Source of the DNA: Blasia pusilla
Taxonomy: Eukaryota; Marchantiophyta; Marchantiopsida; Blasiales
DNA: 64,000 nucleotides
Assembly (NCBI GenBank): GCA_050084515.1
Contig: CM114271.1
Span: forward strand, 41,540,001 to 41,604,000
Direction: 5' to 3'
The notes under the pieces were generated by a model that saw only the letters and a program-made list of their open reading frames with translations, was not told the origin of the DNA and searched no databases. Every line of letters begins with the position of its first letter. The first letter of the stretch is position 1. The position numbers and the translations under genes were made by a program. Shown here piece by piece: positions 1 through 10,828 of the stretch.

Positions 1-81
1 GAGCAGCCACATATATGGAGGATCCAGGTTGGATATGCGGGGTTGCCCACATGGAGGCCCCCGCAATTGTGATGCGTGGAG

Positions 82-960
82 TACCTGTATGTGGAGATTG
101 ATGATGTTGCAAGGCGCGCTTCACTTCACCTGTGGCATAGTAACGCCCCTGTTTTCCGGACTTGTTGTCTGCGTCCGCCATTCAGGGTTACCAGAGTTCT
201 CTATCGAGGGACATTTCATTATTGGGGACGCAGGACTTGGAGCGAGTAGGGACCAAAGACTTGGTCATTGCTGGTTGGCCATGTCAGGGCCAGTCAAGTG
301 CTGGACGGCGTAGCGGATTAGCTTACTCTCGGTCCAGGTTGTTTTGGGAGATGATGCGGATCTTGCGACACTTGGAGGAGCATCAATCTCGTCCTCCAGC
401 ATACATTCTAGAGAATGTGCCAATTTTGGGCAATTAGAGGTCCCGTGTGGTGACAAGTGCACATCAGGTGTGCGCATAGATCGGCCCGGAAGTTTTGTTG
501 GATGCGGCAAGTGTGGGTTCACGAGCACATCACCCGCGTCTTTCGTGGACCAACTTGGTGCCACATGAGGCGTTGTGCATGGCTTATGCGAGAGTGGAGC
601 GCCCCTTCGATTTTTGGTGGATTCTATATTGGATCTGGGCCGTCGATCATAGGAAATGAGGCACAATGATCGACCGCCGTTGACTATGGTCAACAGGATT
701 GGCATGCCACGAGGAGCCTTTCCCACATTGGTAAGTTTTCTCGCTTCCTATGGATTCAAGGAGGCGGGACCTGGCTTGGTTTGGGATGACCTGGTACAGA
801 GGTTGGTGGAGCCCAACCCCGATGAGCGAGAGCGAGCGATGGGATTCCCCACAGGAGTGACGATAATACCATCACTAGCAGAGGCATCACAACGTCATGT
901 CTTGGGTCAGGAGATGGACCTGAACTACTTGACATGGATTTTCAGGTTAGGAGTAGCCAA
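82..960 (+). pseudogene. Retrotransposon-borne cytosine-C5 DNA methyltransferase domain, broken (copy A)
   Basis: The reading shifts frame several times, but the motif order of C5-cytosine methyltransferases is clear. The catalytic motif IV reads AGWPCQGQSSAG near 275-310, with the Pro-Cys-Gln whose Cys attacks the base. Motif VI reads ILENVPILGN near 405-437. A motif VIII-like GSRAHHPRLSWTNL lies near 517-560 in another frame. The C-terminal block (FPTLVSF, LVEPNPDERERAMGF, LGQEMDLNYLTWI) spans about 720-945. The S-adenosylmethionine-binding motif I was lost with the 0.7-kb deletion at position 81, so this copy could not be active even without its stops. It lies directly upstream of the reverse transcriptase. 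Confidence 0.82.
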
Positions 961-1187
961 GCAACATCGTTTGAGGATGCGACATATCACAGCACTTGCA
1001 CTGGTGAGCCTCATCCGTACCGAGACGGTTGAGGCAATGGCTGGGGACGAGACCCGAGGAGATCGACACACCAAGGCTAATCTGGAGAGACACTCTTGAA
1101 CTTCTCGGGATGTTTTGCAGGTACCGAGACAGGGTTGCACCATAGCAACCACCTACACCTACGCCAGAGAGTCCTATCGTAGTCACG

Positions 1188-2640
1188 ATGGAGGCTTGGG
1201 AGCCAGATATGGGCCCTAAGCTGACAAGAGGAGAGCAGCGCTGGATACACCAATTCCTTAGGAGTTATAAGAGTTTTTTTGGATTTGGCATGCATGATTT
1301 GGGTATGTTGAAGGGTCCAGGGATCCGCATTGAGTTGTTGAGCGACACGCCAATCTTTCGAAGATCCTACAAGTATAGTGACATGGAGAGGGCTCTGATT
1401 CAGAGTAGGAGCCAAGACTTGGTTGAAGTAGGACTAGTGGAGATGTCACATGGGGAGTATATATCTGCCACTATCATGCCTGCCAAGAAGGATGTGCATG
1501 GCAACAGGACGGATAGACGGACGTGTGGAGATTACCGACCTATCAATTGGGAGAAAAAGTCCGATAGGTATGCCATGCCCACCCTTGAGGATGTCTTTGA
1601 TGCGATTGGGCATGCAAAGGTCTTCAGTTCATTTGATTTGCAAGTCGGATACCATCAACTGCCTATGAGATTGGAGGACAGGCAGAAGATGGCATTTTGG
1701 GACTTCAATCCTCACGGGAAGGATTGTTTGTACCAGTGGCGGTTCTTACCATTCGGGTTAAAGAACGCCCCGGCTGAATTTCAGAGGGTCATGGATAGGA
1801 TCTTGGCAGGTCTGGATTTTGCTAGGTCTTATATTGATGACATCGTAGTCTTTAGCGCCATGGTTGAGGAACATGAGAGACATCTAGAGGAGGTGTTTTG
1901 ACGATTACAGTTGCATGGGATGAAGCTACATCCAGGCAAGTGCAAGTTCTTCTATGACCAGATTGAGTGTTTGGGTCATACGATATACCCAGGGGGCCTT
2001 GGTGTGCAGCACACAAAGGTAGAGGCTATTTCACGCATTCCACGCCCTTCAAATGTGAGTCCAGTTTGTGCATTCATGGGATTGGTGAACTTCTATCGAT
2101 GGCACGTCAAGGGTTTCAGCTCGATTGCAAAGCCGCAAACCTTGATGACCAAGGTGGATCAGGAGTGGCACTGGGGGGATGAGTAGGAGAGATCATTTCA
2201 GATGCTCAAGGACAAATTGACGTCTGTGCCCATATTGAGGAGACCGATCAGGGGGCGTCCTTTTTAGTTGCATACCGATTGGAGCATGTTGGGGCTTGGA
2301 TCCGTTCTCACCCAGCACGACGATGATGGTAGAGACTTTGTGCTGGCTTACACTAGTCGCTCAAACAACATTGCAGACGCAATTTATAGCTCGTATGAGG
2401 GTGAGTGCTTGGCTGCAATGTGGGTTGTCGCACATTTCAGACGTTATCTATTTGGCAATCCCTTTACCATAATTACTGGTCATCAGCCACTTAAGTGGTT
2501 GATGGAGTCCATCAAGCTTATAGGGAAGCTGGCGAGGTAGGCTCTTTTGTTGCAGGAGTATGACTTCAAGATGGTGCATAGACATGGGATGCTCAACCTG
2601 GATGCAGATGGTTTTAGCTGTAACCCATGCCCGAGTTAGC
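1188..2640 (+). pseudogene. Ty3/gypsy reverse transcriptase and RNase H, broken (copy A)
   Basis: The reverse transcriptase has the Ty3/gypsy motifs KVFSSFDLQVGYHQL, QWRFLPFGLKNAPAEF and the catalytic SYIDDIVVF near 1830-1855, followed by LHPGKCKFF and LGHTIYPGGLGV. An in-frame TGA interrupts it at 1899-1901 and a TAG at 2184-2186, and the frame is disturbed again around 2220-2267. RNase H follows from about 2268: LHTDWSMLGLGSVL, then the EGECLAAMW and TGHQPLKWLM segments. In copy B the corresponding aspartate-bearing segments are also present. It would copy the element RNA into DNA in virus-like particles. It is dead by nonsense mutations. Confidence 0.92.
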
Positions 2641-2684
2641 CAGATGCGAGTGGAGCTCGTTGGCATGATGAGAGTGATGAGGAG

Positions 2685-3775
2685 TTGGTGCCAAAATGGC
2701 TTGCGTCAGCCTATTTAGGCTTGTTGGCTATGGAGAGCCACATTGTTGAGACTTTGATGGCGAGGTCTAATGGAGAGTCCTTAGATCCAGAGACCGGCGA
2801 GAAGATGATAGGTTGGCGAGACATTCACAAAGATGGAGTGGTCTTGGAGTACCTGTGTATTGGCAGCGTCGCGAGCACAATGGGTGCTAGAGAGCGGGAT
2901 CGGATCCTATAACGAGCCAAACAGTTCTGGTGGGAGAGGACACATGTGTTGCGAGTGTGGGAGGATGATAGAGTGAATGTAGTGCCTCATCCTTTGCAGA
3001 GAGCACGTTTGGTGCGTCATGCCCACGAGGAGTTGGGTCATTTTCTAGTGAAGCGGACGTATAGCTTGCTCCATATTCAATATTGGTGGCGAGGCATGCA
3101 GACTGACGTTAGCACTTTGTTGCCAGATGCATGGTGTGTGATTGAGTCCAAGCATCGCTCAATGCTCTAACTCAACAGTTGCATCCACTTCCGATCATGG
3201 GTTTTCGTTAAAGATGGAGTTTGGATTTTGAAGGACCTTTGCCTTTGACGGAGCGCCATAGTCGTTATGTGTTGGTGATGGTCGAGCACTTCTCGAAGTG
3301 GATAGAGTTGGTTGTATTTCCTGACAAAGCAAGTGAGGGAGTAGTGTATGCCTTCCTAGATCAAGTGTTGAGTCATTACGGCGCACCAGCTGAGGTGTTG
3401 ACAGACTAGGATACCGAGTTTTGAGGGGAGTTTCAGGCCTTGCGTGATCAGATACTGATCAACCACCGCACCACTTCGCGAGATCATCTTGAGGCGGATG
3501 GACTAGAAAAGAGGGTTGTGCAGATGATGAAGAGAGGATTACCCAAGTATGGCTTGCAGAGAGGTCACCTAGCAGATTGGGATCTTCAGTTGCCGTGGTT
3601 GGCGATGGGATACAAATTCAGAAGGCAGGCATCCTTAGCATCTTTCTCACCATACTTGCTGCTTTATGGTCGTGAGCCACATTTACCTACGGCCATTTGT
3701 CAAGATGTTAGTGAGGTGTTGAACCTTGATGACCATGATGTACGGATGAGAGCATGTTCACAGAGGGTTGAGTGA
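2685..3775 (+). pseudogene. Ty3/gypsy integrase, zinc-binding and catalytic core, broken (copy A)
   Basis: The segment HAHEELGHFLVKRTYSLLHI followed by QYWWRGMQTDV at about 3018-3110 is the HHCC zinc-binding region. The core follows with DFEGPLPLTERHSRYVLVMV near 3224 (first catalytic Asp), then HYGAPAEVLTD near 3375-3409 (second Asp, followed directly by a stop codon) and DGLEKRVVQMMKRGL near 3499-3540 (glutamate region). FSPYLLLYGREPHLP closes the core. Stops after 3170, at 3407-3409 and at 3422-3424 break the frame. The protein would insert the cDNA in the genome. Confidence 0.9.
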
Positions 3776-4248
3776 TGCCCATGGCGTTTGAGAACTTAGC
3801 GATTGCGCAACATCGGGATATATTAAGATATGCGACTATTTGGGGAGGTGGTTATCGACCTACTATCTGGAGGTTTCATCAAGGAGACTATGTCTACTTG
3901 CAGCAGACGGCACCCATGACGTTAGATGTGACTATAAGACCCACCATCTTGAGAGTGCGTGAAGTTTTTCTATTAGGTGTTCTCTTATTAGAGAGACGTG
4001 ATGGTATGGTTTGGAAGGACCATGTGCGTAACTGTACGCCGTGTCACCTTCGGAACATTGACGGTACAGTTGATCCGAGCTTAGCAAGAGTTTTTGCAGG
4101 CTTGCGATGTATGTTGTGTGGTTATGCCCGTGGTGCAGCCACTATGCTGTTATGTGATGGATGTTCAAGAGGATGGCATATGGCATGTTTGACGCCACCT
4201 CTCATTAGGGTTCCTCAGGGACGATGGATGTGTCACAAATATACATAG
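3772..4248 (+). pseudogene. Integrase C-terminal region ending in a PHD-type zinc finger (copy A)
   Basis: The first part (RPTIWRFHQGDYVYLQQTAP, then ILRVREVFLLGVLLLERRD) is the usual DNA-binding tail of gypsy integrases. Instead of a chromodomain, residues from about 108 on form a PHD finger: RCMLCG, LLCDGC, GWHMACLTPPL, then RVPQGRWMC. The spacing C-x2-C / C-x2-C / H-x2-C / C fits the C4HC3 pattern of PHD fingers, which usually bind histone H3 tails. The final cysteine of the last pair reads Tyr here (MCHKYT) but is Cys in copy B. A role in targeting integration to certain chromatin is an inference. Confidence 0.83.
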
Positions 4249-4430
4249 CGTAGGTAGTTCTACATTCCGACTTGTGTCTGTGACATGGATGACAAAAAGG
4301 CGACTAACGATGGGGCCACATGAGCACCCGACCTTCTTGCTCTTAGATTCCGAGAGATGTATGTCATGGTAGGTAGGGGTAGATGGCTATCTGGAGTTAG
4401 AGGGATCTAACCACTAGCTATGGGGGCTAT

Positions 4431-5174
4431 TGGAGATATTTTGGTACTTCTTGTCTCATTTTTTGGATGCCATGAGTTAGCATGGGATCGTGCGTGTTTG
4501 TGTGTGTATTCGATGAAAGCGATGTATGTTGTGTAGCAATATGTATGCGCACGATAATTGTCACGTCTTTTAGGATAGATCGATGAGATCTAGTAGAGCA
4601 CCTTCGTGAGTAGTGGAGGACAAACTCAGGAGGTCTAGGATGACCTACTGAGGCCCCGAGAAACCTGAGCGAGCAGGTTTCCCCTTCGTTTCGGCTCATT
4701 TGAAGCCATGTTGAGAAACTTACTAGTTTAGGTAAGTACCATTTTGAATATATGGTTAACTTTCTAATTTTGGTAAGTGATCCTTGACTTCCTTCATTAT
4801 GTCAAGAGCCAAGGAGGTGACTTGAGAGCATAGGTTACCATGGAGAGAGCTTGGGAGAGGTGAGGGATATACCTCAAGGAGAGAGAGCTTGAGACCTCAT
4901 TCTCTCTTTGTTCAACCTCTTGGCATGAGGCGGCGGAGCTATGGTCTTGCTTGCCTTGTGTGTGTAATCCAAGCCTCTCATTAGGAGAGTGGGTTTGGTT
5001 TGACATTGAGAGAGACATGTGAGAGTGCACACATTTGAGAGCTATGGTGTTGAGAGAGATTGGATTTTGATTAATTGGAGATATTTTGGTACTACTTGTC
5101 TCGTTGTTTGGATGCCATGAGTTAGTAGGGGATCGTGCGTGTGTTTGGTGATAGTGATGTGTATGCGCACGACA
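4431..5174 (+). repeat. 3' LTR, copy A
   Basis: It starts TGGAGATATT right after a purine-rich tract (tatgggggct) and ends GCGCACGACA, so it has TG...CA ends. It matches 23123-23875. The LTR itself is built as A-B-A': a block of about 125 bp (4431-4558) is repeated at the end (about 5081-5174), with a 520-bp middle part beginning TGTCACGTC at 4559. The alternative reading is that the LTR proper starts at 4559; the polypurine tract favours 4431. Confidence 0.8.
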
Positions 5175-5333
5175 ATTACCTTTGTATAGTAGCATCCTTT
5201 GTATGTTGTATTATGTAAATTCAACCATTATGTTAACCTATCCATTACAGCATTCACCGATTAGTAAAGTATATTCAATTGTATATTGTATACTTTCCAA
5301 GCTATACTTTCATATGCTATATTGTCTCTTTTT

Positions 5334-5449
5334 GTTTGTATTGAAGGCCTACGTAGTGTCTTCCTTGGATTGAAGACTCACGTTATCGTAAGCGTCTCCC
5401 GTGGTTTGTATTGAAGGCCTAAGTAGTGTCTCCCTTGGATTAAAGACTA
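5334..5449 (+). repeat. Two-copy tandem repeat, offset 70 bp
   Basis: The segment beginning tgtattgaaggcctacgtag at 5337 recurs at 5407 with few changes; the flanking sequence 5175-5333 and 5450-6100 holds no gene I can recognise and is AT-rich. Confidence 0.7.
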
Positions 5450-6124
5450 ATATACACAACCACAAAATTGGTCTCTCTGAAGACTAGATACAAATTTTTA
5501 TATTGTGGGTGTCTAGATTAAATCTCCCACTATATTTGCTCTTGTTGAAGGTCTTAGAGTCTTGTGTAGTCCTCCATTGCAATTTCCACTTTCTCACCTT
5601 CAAAATAGGTAGCGACAGTTCTCCTAGTAAGAGTTAGCTTGTACATAAAGCGGTGTCATGCATACAACACATTTGAGAGCCAAGAAAATTTTCATTGGGA
5701 GATTGAATCGTGAGAAAAATAGTGCCATGCCTTGATTGTGGGATCGGAAGCCCCACGCCGAAGTACCATTTAATTGTCTACGCAAAGTCTGCAAATATGA
5801 CACTTTCTTTTTTATATATGTGTTCACTTACATTTTTGTATATATCCCACCCCACTTTCGGGGCTGCCACACTAGTTACTGGATGGAGGCCGTACTACTC
5901 ATTCTCAATTCAAGATTCCTATTGAGATACATGAATCGTCTATTTGTAGGTAAGTTTATGTTGAAGATTTTGTTATTACTCTGCTTCATTTCTAAAATTG
6001 GGTTTCCATTGTTTGGTCATTATTTATATATATTATGCATAAATATTTCTTACTTTTTGATTTCTTGTGTGTTTTCTAGCTTATGTGTTAGTAGTGACAT
6101 TGCACGCCTTATACAAATGCAAAG

Positions 6125-7070
6125 TTGATTGTATGGGATGAAGCTCCTTTGACACATCGTCATGCTTTTGAGGCTGTTAATCGTACCTTCCAAGAAATCA
6201 TGGGTTTGGTACATTGTGTACTACGAGATATGTCTTTTCGGGGAAACATATTTATATTTGGTGGTGACTTCCGACAACTTCTTCTCGTAGTGCGTCATGG
6301 TGATCGGCCAATTGTTGTGCGTGCAACCCTTAGGAGATCTCTTATTTGGTCTCATATGAGAATAATGAAACTCACTATCAACATGAGAGTGAATTGTTTG
6401 CAAGGTAACAACAATTGAACCTTCTGATGTTACTTTTGCTATCTTATGGATTTTTTTATCAAGATGTACTCATTCTGTTTTTTTTTAATTTTGCTTAGGA
6501 CAAGCATTACATGAGCAAGATGGATTTGCAAATTGGTTATTGAAGATGGGCGAGGGTCAGAAACCATTGCATTCTGAACTTGGAGATGATTTTATAAGAA
6601 TTCATAATACGATGATTATTAAGAGCCACAAACTTAATGATTTGATTGAAATTGTCTATGGACGTGATATTGATAAGTGGAGTGATATTCTCTTCTTGAG
6701 GGGTACATCTATTCTCACAAGAAAGAATAGTACTGTGGATTTTATCAATGCCGAAATTATGTTGCAATTTCCAAGAGAGGTAATTTGAATATTTCATGAA
6801 TGTCGCCAAATTTATCTTAAATGAAGACACAATTTATTCGTACCATTAGAAGTTATCCTTTTAATGCTAATGATTGTTTCTCTTTTCACGTGCACACTTT
6901 TTAAAGTGCCGATTCGAAAATTGATGATGGGATGAGTTTTATACCCAACAAAATTCTTGAATACATGTTTGCAATCAGAATTTGCACCACATTGTTTAAC
7001 GTTGAAAATTGGAGTTCCAATTATGCCATTATAACATATGAATGACACAAAGGGACAAACAAATGGGATA
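6125..7070 (+). pseudogene. Pif1-family (Helitron-type) helicase fragment, broken
   Basis: The stretch MIVWDEAPLTHRHAFEAVNR carries the Walker B DEA(P/S) box of Pif1-like helicases. It is followed by IFIFGGDFRQLLLVVRHGDR (motif III, GDFRQ), and then RSLIWSHMRIMKLTINMRVN. A gap of about 120 bp that may be an intron leads to 6481-6788, with FLRGTSILTRKNSTVDFINA. Near 6998-7055 a further block reads TLKIGVPIM...MNDTKG. This is the order in plant Helitron RepHel proteins. No Walker A or Rep domain was found upstream, so it is a fragment. A related fragment lies on the minus strand at 35829-37672. Confidence 0.8.
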
Positions 7071-7079
7071 TCTTGTAAT

Positions 7080-9560
7080 ATTCTATGTCTACTTTGACTT
7101 AAAATTTGAATATATTTTATTATTTATATAAAATAAAAATTTAATCTTCATCATTCTATTTTTTTTATATTTTGGTGCCGTACATCCCACAAACTAGTGA
7201 CTTCCTAAATCCATAACTCAACTTTGTGCTCAACTCGGATCCTAAATGACCTTTCGAGTTATGTTGTCTCAAGGTGGCATATGCAGAATAAATAAATAAC
7301 TCTAATAAAACAGGCCATGGATCATAAAGTCACATGAGGGGAACGGAAGCTTTTCATCCTTTGGTCGTTGCGGACGGGTTGGTTCTCTTGGGCCGCGATT
7401 AGCCCACGGTTTCAACAAAACTCTTGCCAGTGATAATTGGCGTTCCGTTGTGCATGGATTTTTCCCTTCGTGATTCAGTCCAGGAGACGGGGATCGGTTT
7501 GGCCGTGTGGTGAAATTTGTCTGGAGACTCACTACACTCTGAAGACCAGACTCGGTACCGTATATACTATCCTATACCTGGTTCATAACGAGGTAGTGTC
7601 GTCGTCCGCTTTTTCTTTCAGAAACAAGCTTCCTCTTTAAGTGCAGGTCGAGCCGGCCCACGTTTCTTTCACCCGTGTGGAGTTAGGTTAGGTTATGTTA
7701 ACGTTAGGTTGGTCCAGTTCACACTTTTGGACACGCGAATTGGTTGTCCCTTTCTACACACATTTAGAATCTACCGAACTGGCCTGGTTCCCAAAGTCTA
7801 TTCAAAGGCTGTGTTTCTATTCATGATTGGTATTATCGGAGCTCTCTGCGCAGGAAATCACGCCAGGCTTACACCGCTTCCCGAAAAACTTCGTTCGCGC
7901 CGAAGTCCAAACCCTGTTTGCCCCTAAAGCTGAAGATAATCAGAAACGTAACGCGGATCGCATGAGATAAAGGCTCCTTCCTACCTCGGAACCACTGAAG
8001 GTACGTAACACGAGCCACGTGATGCTGCTCACCTGCGAAATATCATGTTTCAATAACAATGCCATGCATATGTTGTGTCGTGCAGGCCGCCCTCGTTATT
8101 AACCGAAGGCATTCAAAGATATCCCAAGAAGCCGACCGTGGCTCTCACCCTGGACCCATGAAGCATACGTTACAGGGTTCACGTGATCTTATCCAGGAAG
8201 AATGGTGTTTAGACCATTGCATGGTCATTGTTAAATAAACGATCCATGCTAACCAACTAAGCCAATGCCTACGCGATTCATGTGATGTGGGACACAAAAC
8301 TACTCATCTCTTCCCGGAAATGATCTTCGTAGTTTAGTCGTTTACTGTAGGAGAAACACACAGATCCAACACCGTTGAAACGAGTGTCGTAGAGTGCCAA
8401 CTACTCCCCCCTTCGCCATGGTAACCCGTTTTGGTTAAAAAGACCATCCCCGATTCTTCAGCCATGCCCCACTTTCTACTAACCGCCGGTTCACGTTCAA
8501 AACCTGCTTTACACACCGGCATCCGTTCCGTGAGAAGAGGAGACCAAATCCACCCGTATGCCTTCTAGCCACTGTATTTCTTAAGGACCGTGAGAATATG
8601 GTTTGCTCATACTTCGGTTATTCATACCACTCCAAATGATGTGGCAAGTTCCAATCCCTTACAAACGTTTATGCATGTAGTTATTTTCCTTGAAAATACT
8701 AAAAATAAAGAAGATTTTTTATACAAAGTTGGATAACAAGAAAGTGGAGGAGTTCCTCGTTCTCAAGGTGACGATTGTTGGCCATAACTTCAAACAAGGT
8801 ACCTTGTTGGCATTTACAGCAATTACCATGGCCGAGGTTACGACAATCTCTATAATCAAGGAGATTCGCAATCTTCATGAGGCTAGGAGAAGTAATTAAA
8901 ACCAATACTCTGGATCCCTAGAATTCCTTGACCTTTCTTTCAAATTGGAATCTAGTTGGGATTCTAAGAATCTAAATCCTATTCACAAGATAACCTGAAT
9001 TTTGAAGAGGACATATAAACTCACTTCTCTATGTGCCATAGTAGCCTTGTGGAGCACTCAACATTTCAACCTTCTCCATCGACCCTAAGGTTACAAGTCT
9101 CGACTCAAATTCTAAACAAAACTATCCTTTTGTACATAGTTTGCCACAATTCAATGGAAACAAGGGAGGGGAAAGCCCTAAGAGAACTTCAATCGCCAAG
9201 AAAGAGTCCGGAGCCCTTCTTAGATTCTAATCTTCAAATTTCATCTTATGACACATGTTGCCGAGCTCTGATTATCACATCTTTTGTAGTGGAAGTAAGA
9301 TTATCTATACAACACTTCGGGGAAGAGAGGAGATCATGGTTGCACGGAAACAAACATGTCCACAAACTTTCCCAAGGGGTCCCCCACTTGGCTTCTTTTG
9401 CAACCCTAGTGGCCTGCTCAAGCTTGGGACGCGGGAACAGTTGCAAGCTCAGATCACGGGAGGCGGGAAAAAATTGGCCCGCATATAGCGTGCACCGGCT
9501 TGCCCTAAGCCCGCACAAGGCCCACGACCAAGCCTACTTGCGGCCCCTGTGTGAGCCAGA
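7080..9560. other. No gene recognised
   Basis: AT-rich to mixed sequence. Short open frames are present on both strands but none shows a recognisable domain, splice structure or consistent coding pattern. A tRNA A-box-like stretch on the minus strand near 8235-8265 has no matching B-box or cloverleaf. Confidence 0.5.
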
Positions 9561-9572
9561 GTCAGCCTTACG

Positions 9573-10326
9573 GGCATGGTTGCACAAAAATGACAAGTCC
9601 CATCCTTACGACGAAAATGGACCGACAAGTCTTGACATGTCCACGGACATGGGTTCTAAGAGGTGGGACCCACACTTATAGTCCATGATGGAAGGCAAGG
9701 CAAGGAATGAGGGAGGAGGGAGTGGAGGTGGAGGGAGGTATAAATGGGGGAGTATGGAACACGAAGGCAAGTAAGGGGAAACAAAAAAAAGGGAAAGGTG
9801 GGGCCAATATGGACAAGTCCTTCCATAGGACGCACATGGACTTTTTCCACATGCAACCTTCCTTGCAGACGTGGTCACGGCCCAATGCAGGCTACAAACC
9901 GAGGACGTGTTCTTAGACTGGTTGCGGCCTGGCCGATCTTGGGTCTACCTTGCGGACAGGGCGGACTACGCGTACCCAAGCCCGTATGGATATGTCCATG
10001 GTTGCACAAAAATGGACAAGTCCTTCCTTAGGACGGACATGGACGGACAAGTCTAGACACTTCCACTAACATTGGTTCCAAAAGGTGGGACCCACACTTA
10101 TAGTCTATGATGAAAGGCAAGGCAAGGATGAGAGGAGCAATAAGGGAGGAGGGAGTGGAGGTGGAGGGAGGAAGAAATGGGGGAGTATGAAACACAGGGG
10201 CAAGTAAGGGGAATGAGAAAGAAGGGAAAGATGGGGCCCATACTGACAAGTCCTTCCATAGGACGGACATAAATCCACGGAAATGGATATGTCCATGGAC
10301 ATAGACTTTGTCCACATGCAACCTTG
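9573..10326 (+). repeat. Direct duplication of a ~300-bp repeat
   Basis: Two copies lie at about 9573-9866 and 10001-10326. Both run from gcatggttgcacaaaaatg or its variant, through ggtgggacccacacttatag and ggaggagggagtggaggtgg, to ccacatgcaacctt. The units contain many small words such as gacaagtcc and ggacggacat that partly pair with each other (tgtccacggacatg). The last 30 bp (ggacatggactttttccac...) occurs a third time at about 13426-13455, so this is a dispersed family. Confidence 0.85.
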
Positions 10327-10442
10327 GATATGGCTGTCCTACGGACGAAGATAAGTCCACGAACATATCCGTGTGCAACCTTGGGGTAGGTTAAACATGG
10401 TAGGTCAACAATAACCTATTTAAGAGTAAGTGCAATTTAGGG

Positions 10443-10647
<205 letters not shown>

Positions 10648-10701
10648 GCACACAAACACTCATGGAGCTTTATATTGGTGTAAGACATACTTCTATTTCA
10701 T

Positions 10702-10828
10702 TGGAGATATTTTGGTAGCCACTCGCCTATTATATTTGGATTTTGTGCTTGAATACTTAATCTTTTGTTCAATCTGTTTGATTAGTGACATAGTTTTATG
10801 TTGTGTAGCAATGTGTGTACGCATAACA
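10702..10828 (+). repeat. Remnant of the gypsy LTR end block
   Basis: It starts TGGAGATATTTTGGTA and ends GTACGCATAACA, as the 125-bp A block found at both ends of the LTRs at 4431 and 23123, but the middle has diverged. It could be left by recombination between the two A blocks of one LTR, or be the end of a related LTR family. No target-site duplication is visible. Confidence 0.6.

Larger units (their letters stand above)
1..5174 (+). mobile_element. Ty3/gypsy retrotransposon with C5-methyltransferase and PHD finger, copy A (5' truncated by window)
   Basis: This is the 3' part of an LTR retrotransposon that aligns along its length with 17911-23875. Order: methyltransferase remnant, reverse transcriptase, RNase H, integrase, PHD finger, polypurine tract near 4421 and 3' LTR. 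The order RT-RNase H-integrase defines Ty3/gypsy. Bases 1-81 match copy B at 17911-17995, then the sequence jumps to the equivalent of 18712, so about 0.7 kb present in copy B is missing. Many in-frame stops (for example 1899-1901 and 2184-2186) show it is dead. Its 5' LTR and gag lie outside the window. Confidence 0.93.

Noticed and set aside
8235-8290. tRNA gene on the minus strand
   Set aside because: Only an A-box-like word (ggcttagttggttagcatgg) is present; no B-box, acceptor stem or anticodon arm could be formed.
9031-9681. 216-codon open frame
   Set aside because: It overlaps a dispersed repeat, has no domain and no supporting splice or composition signals.
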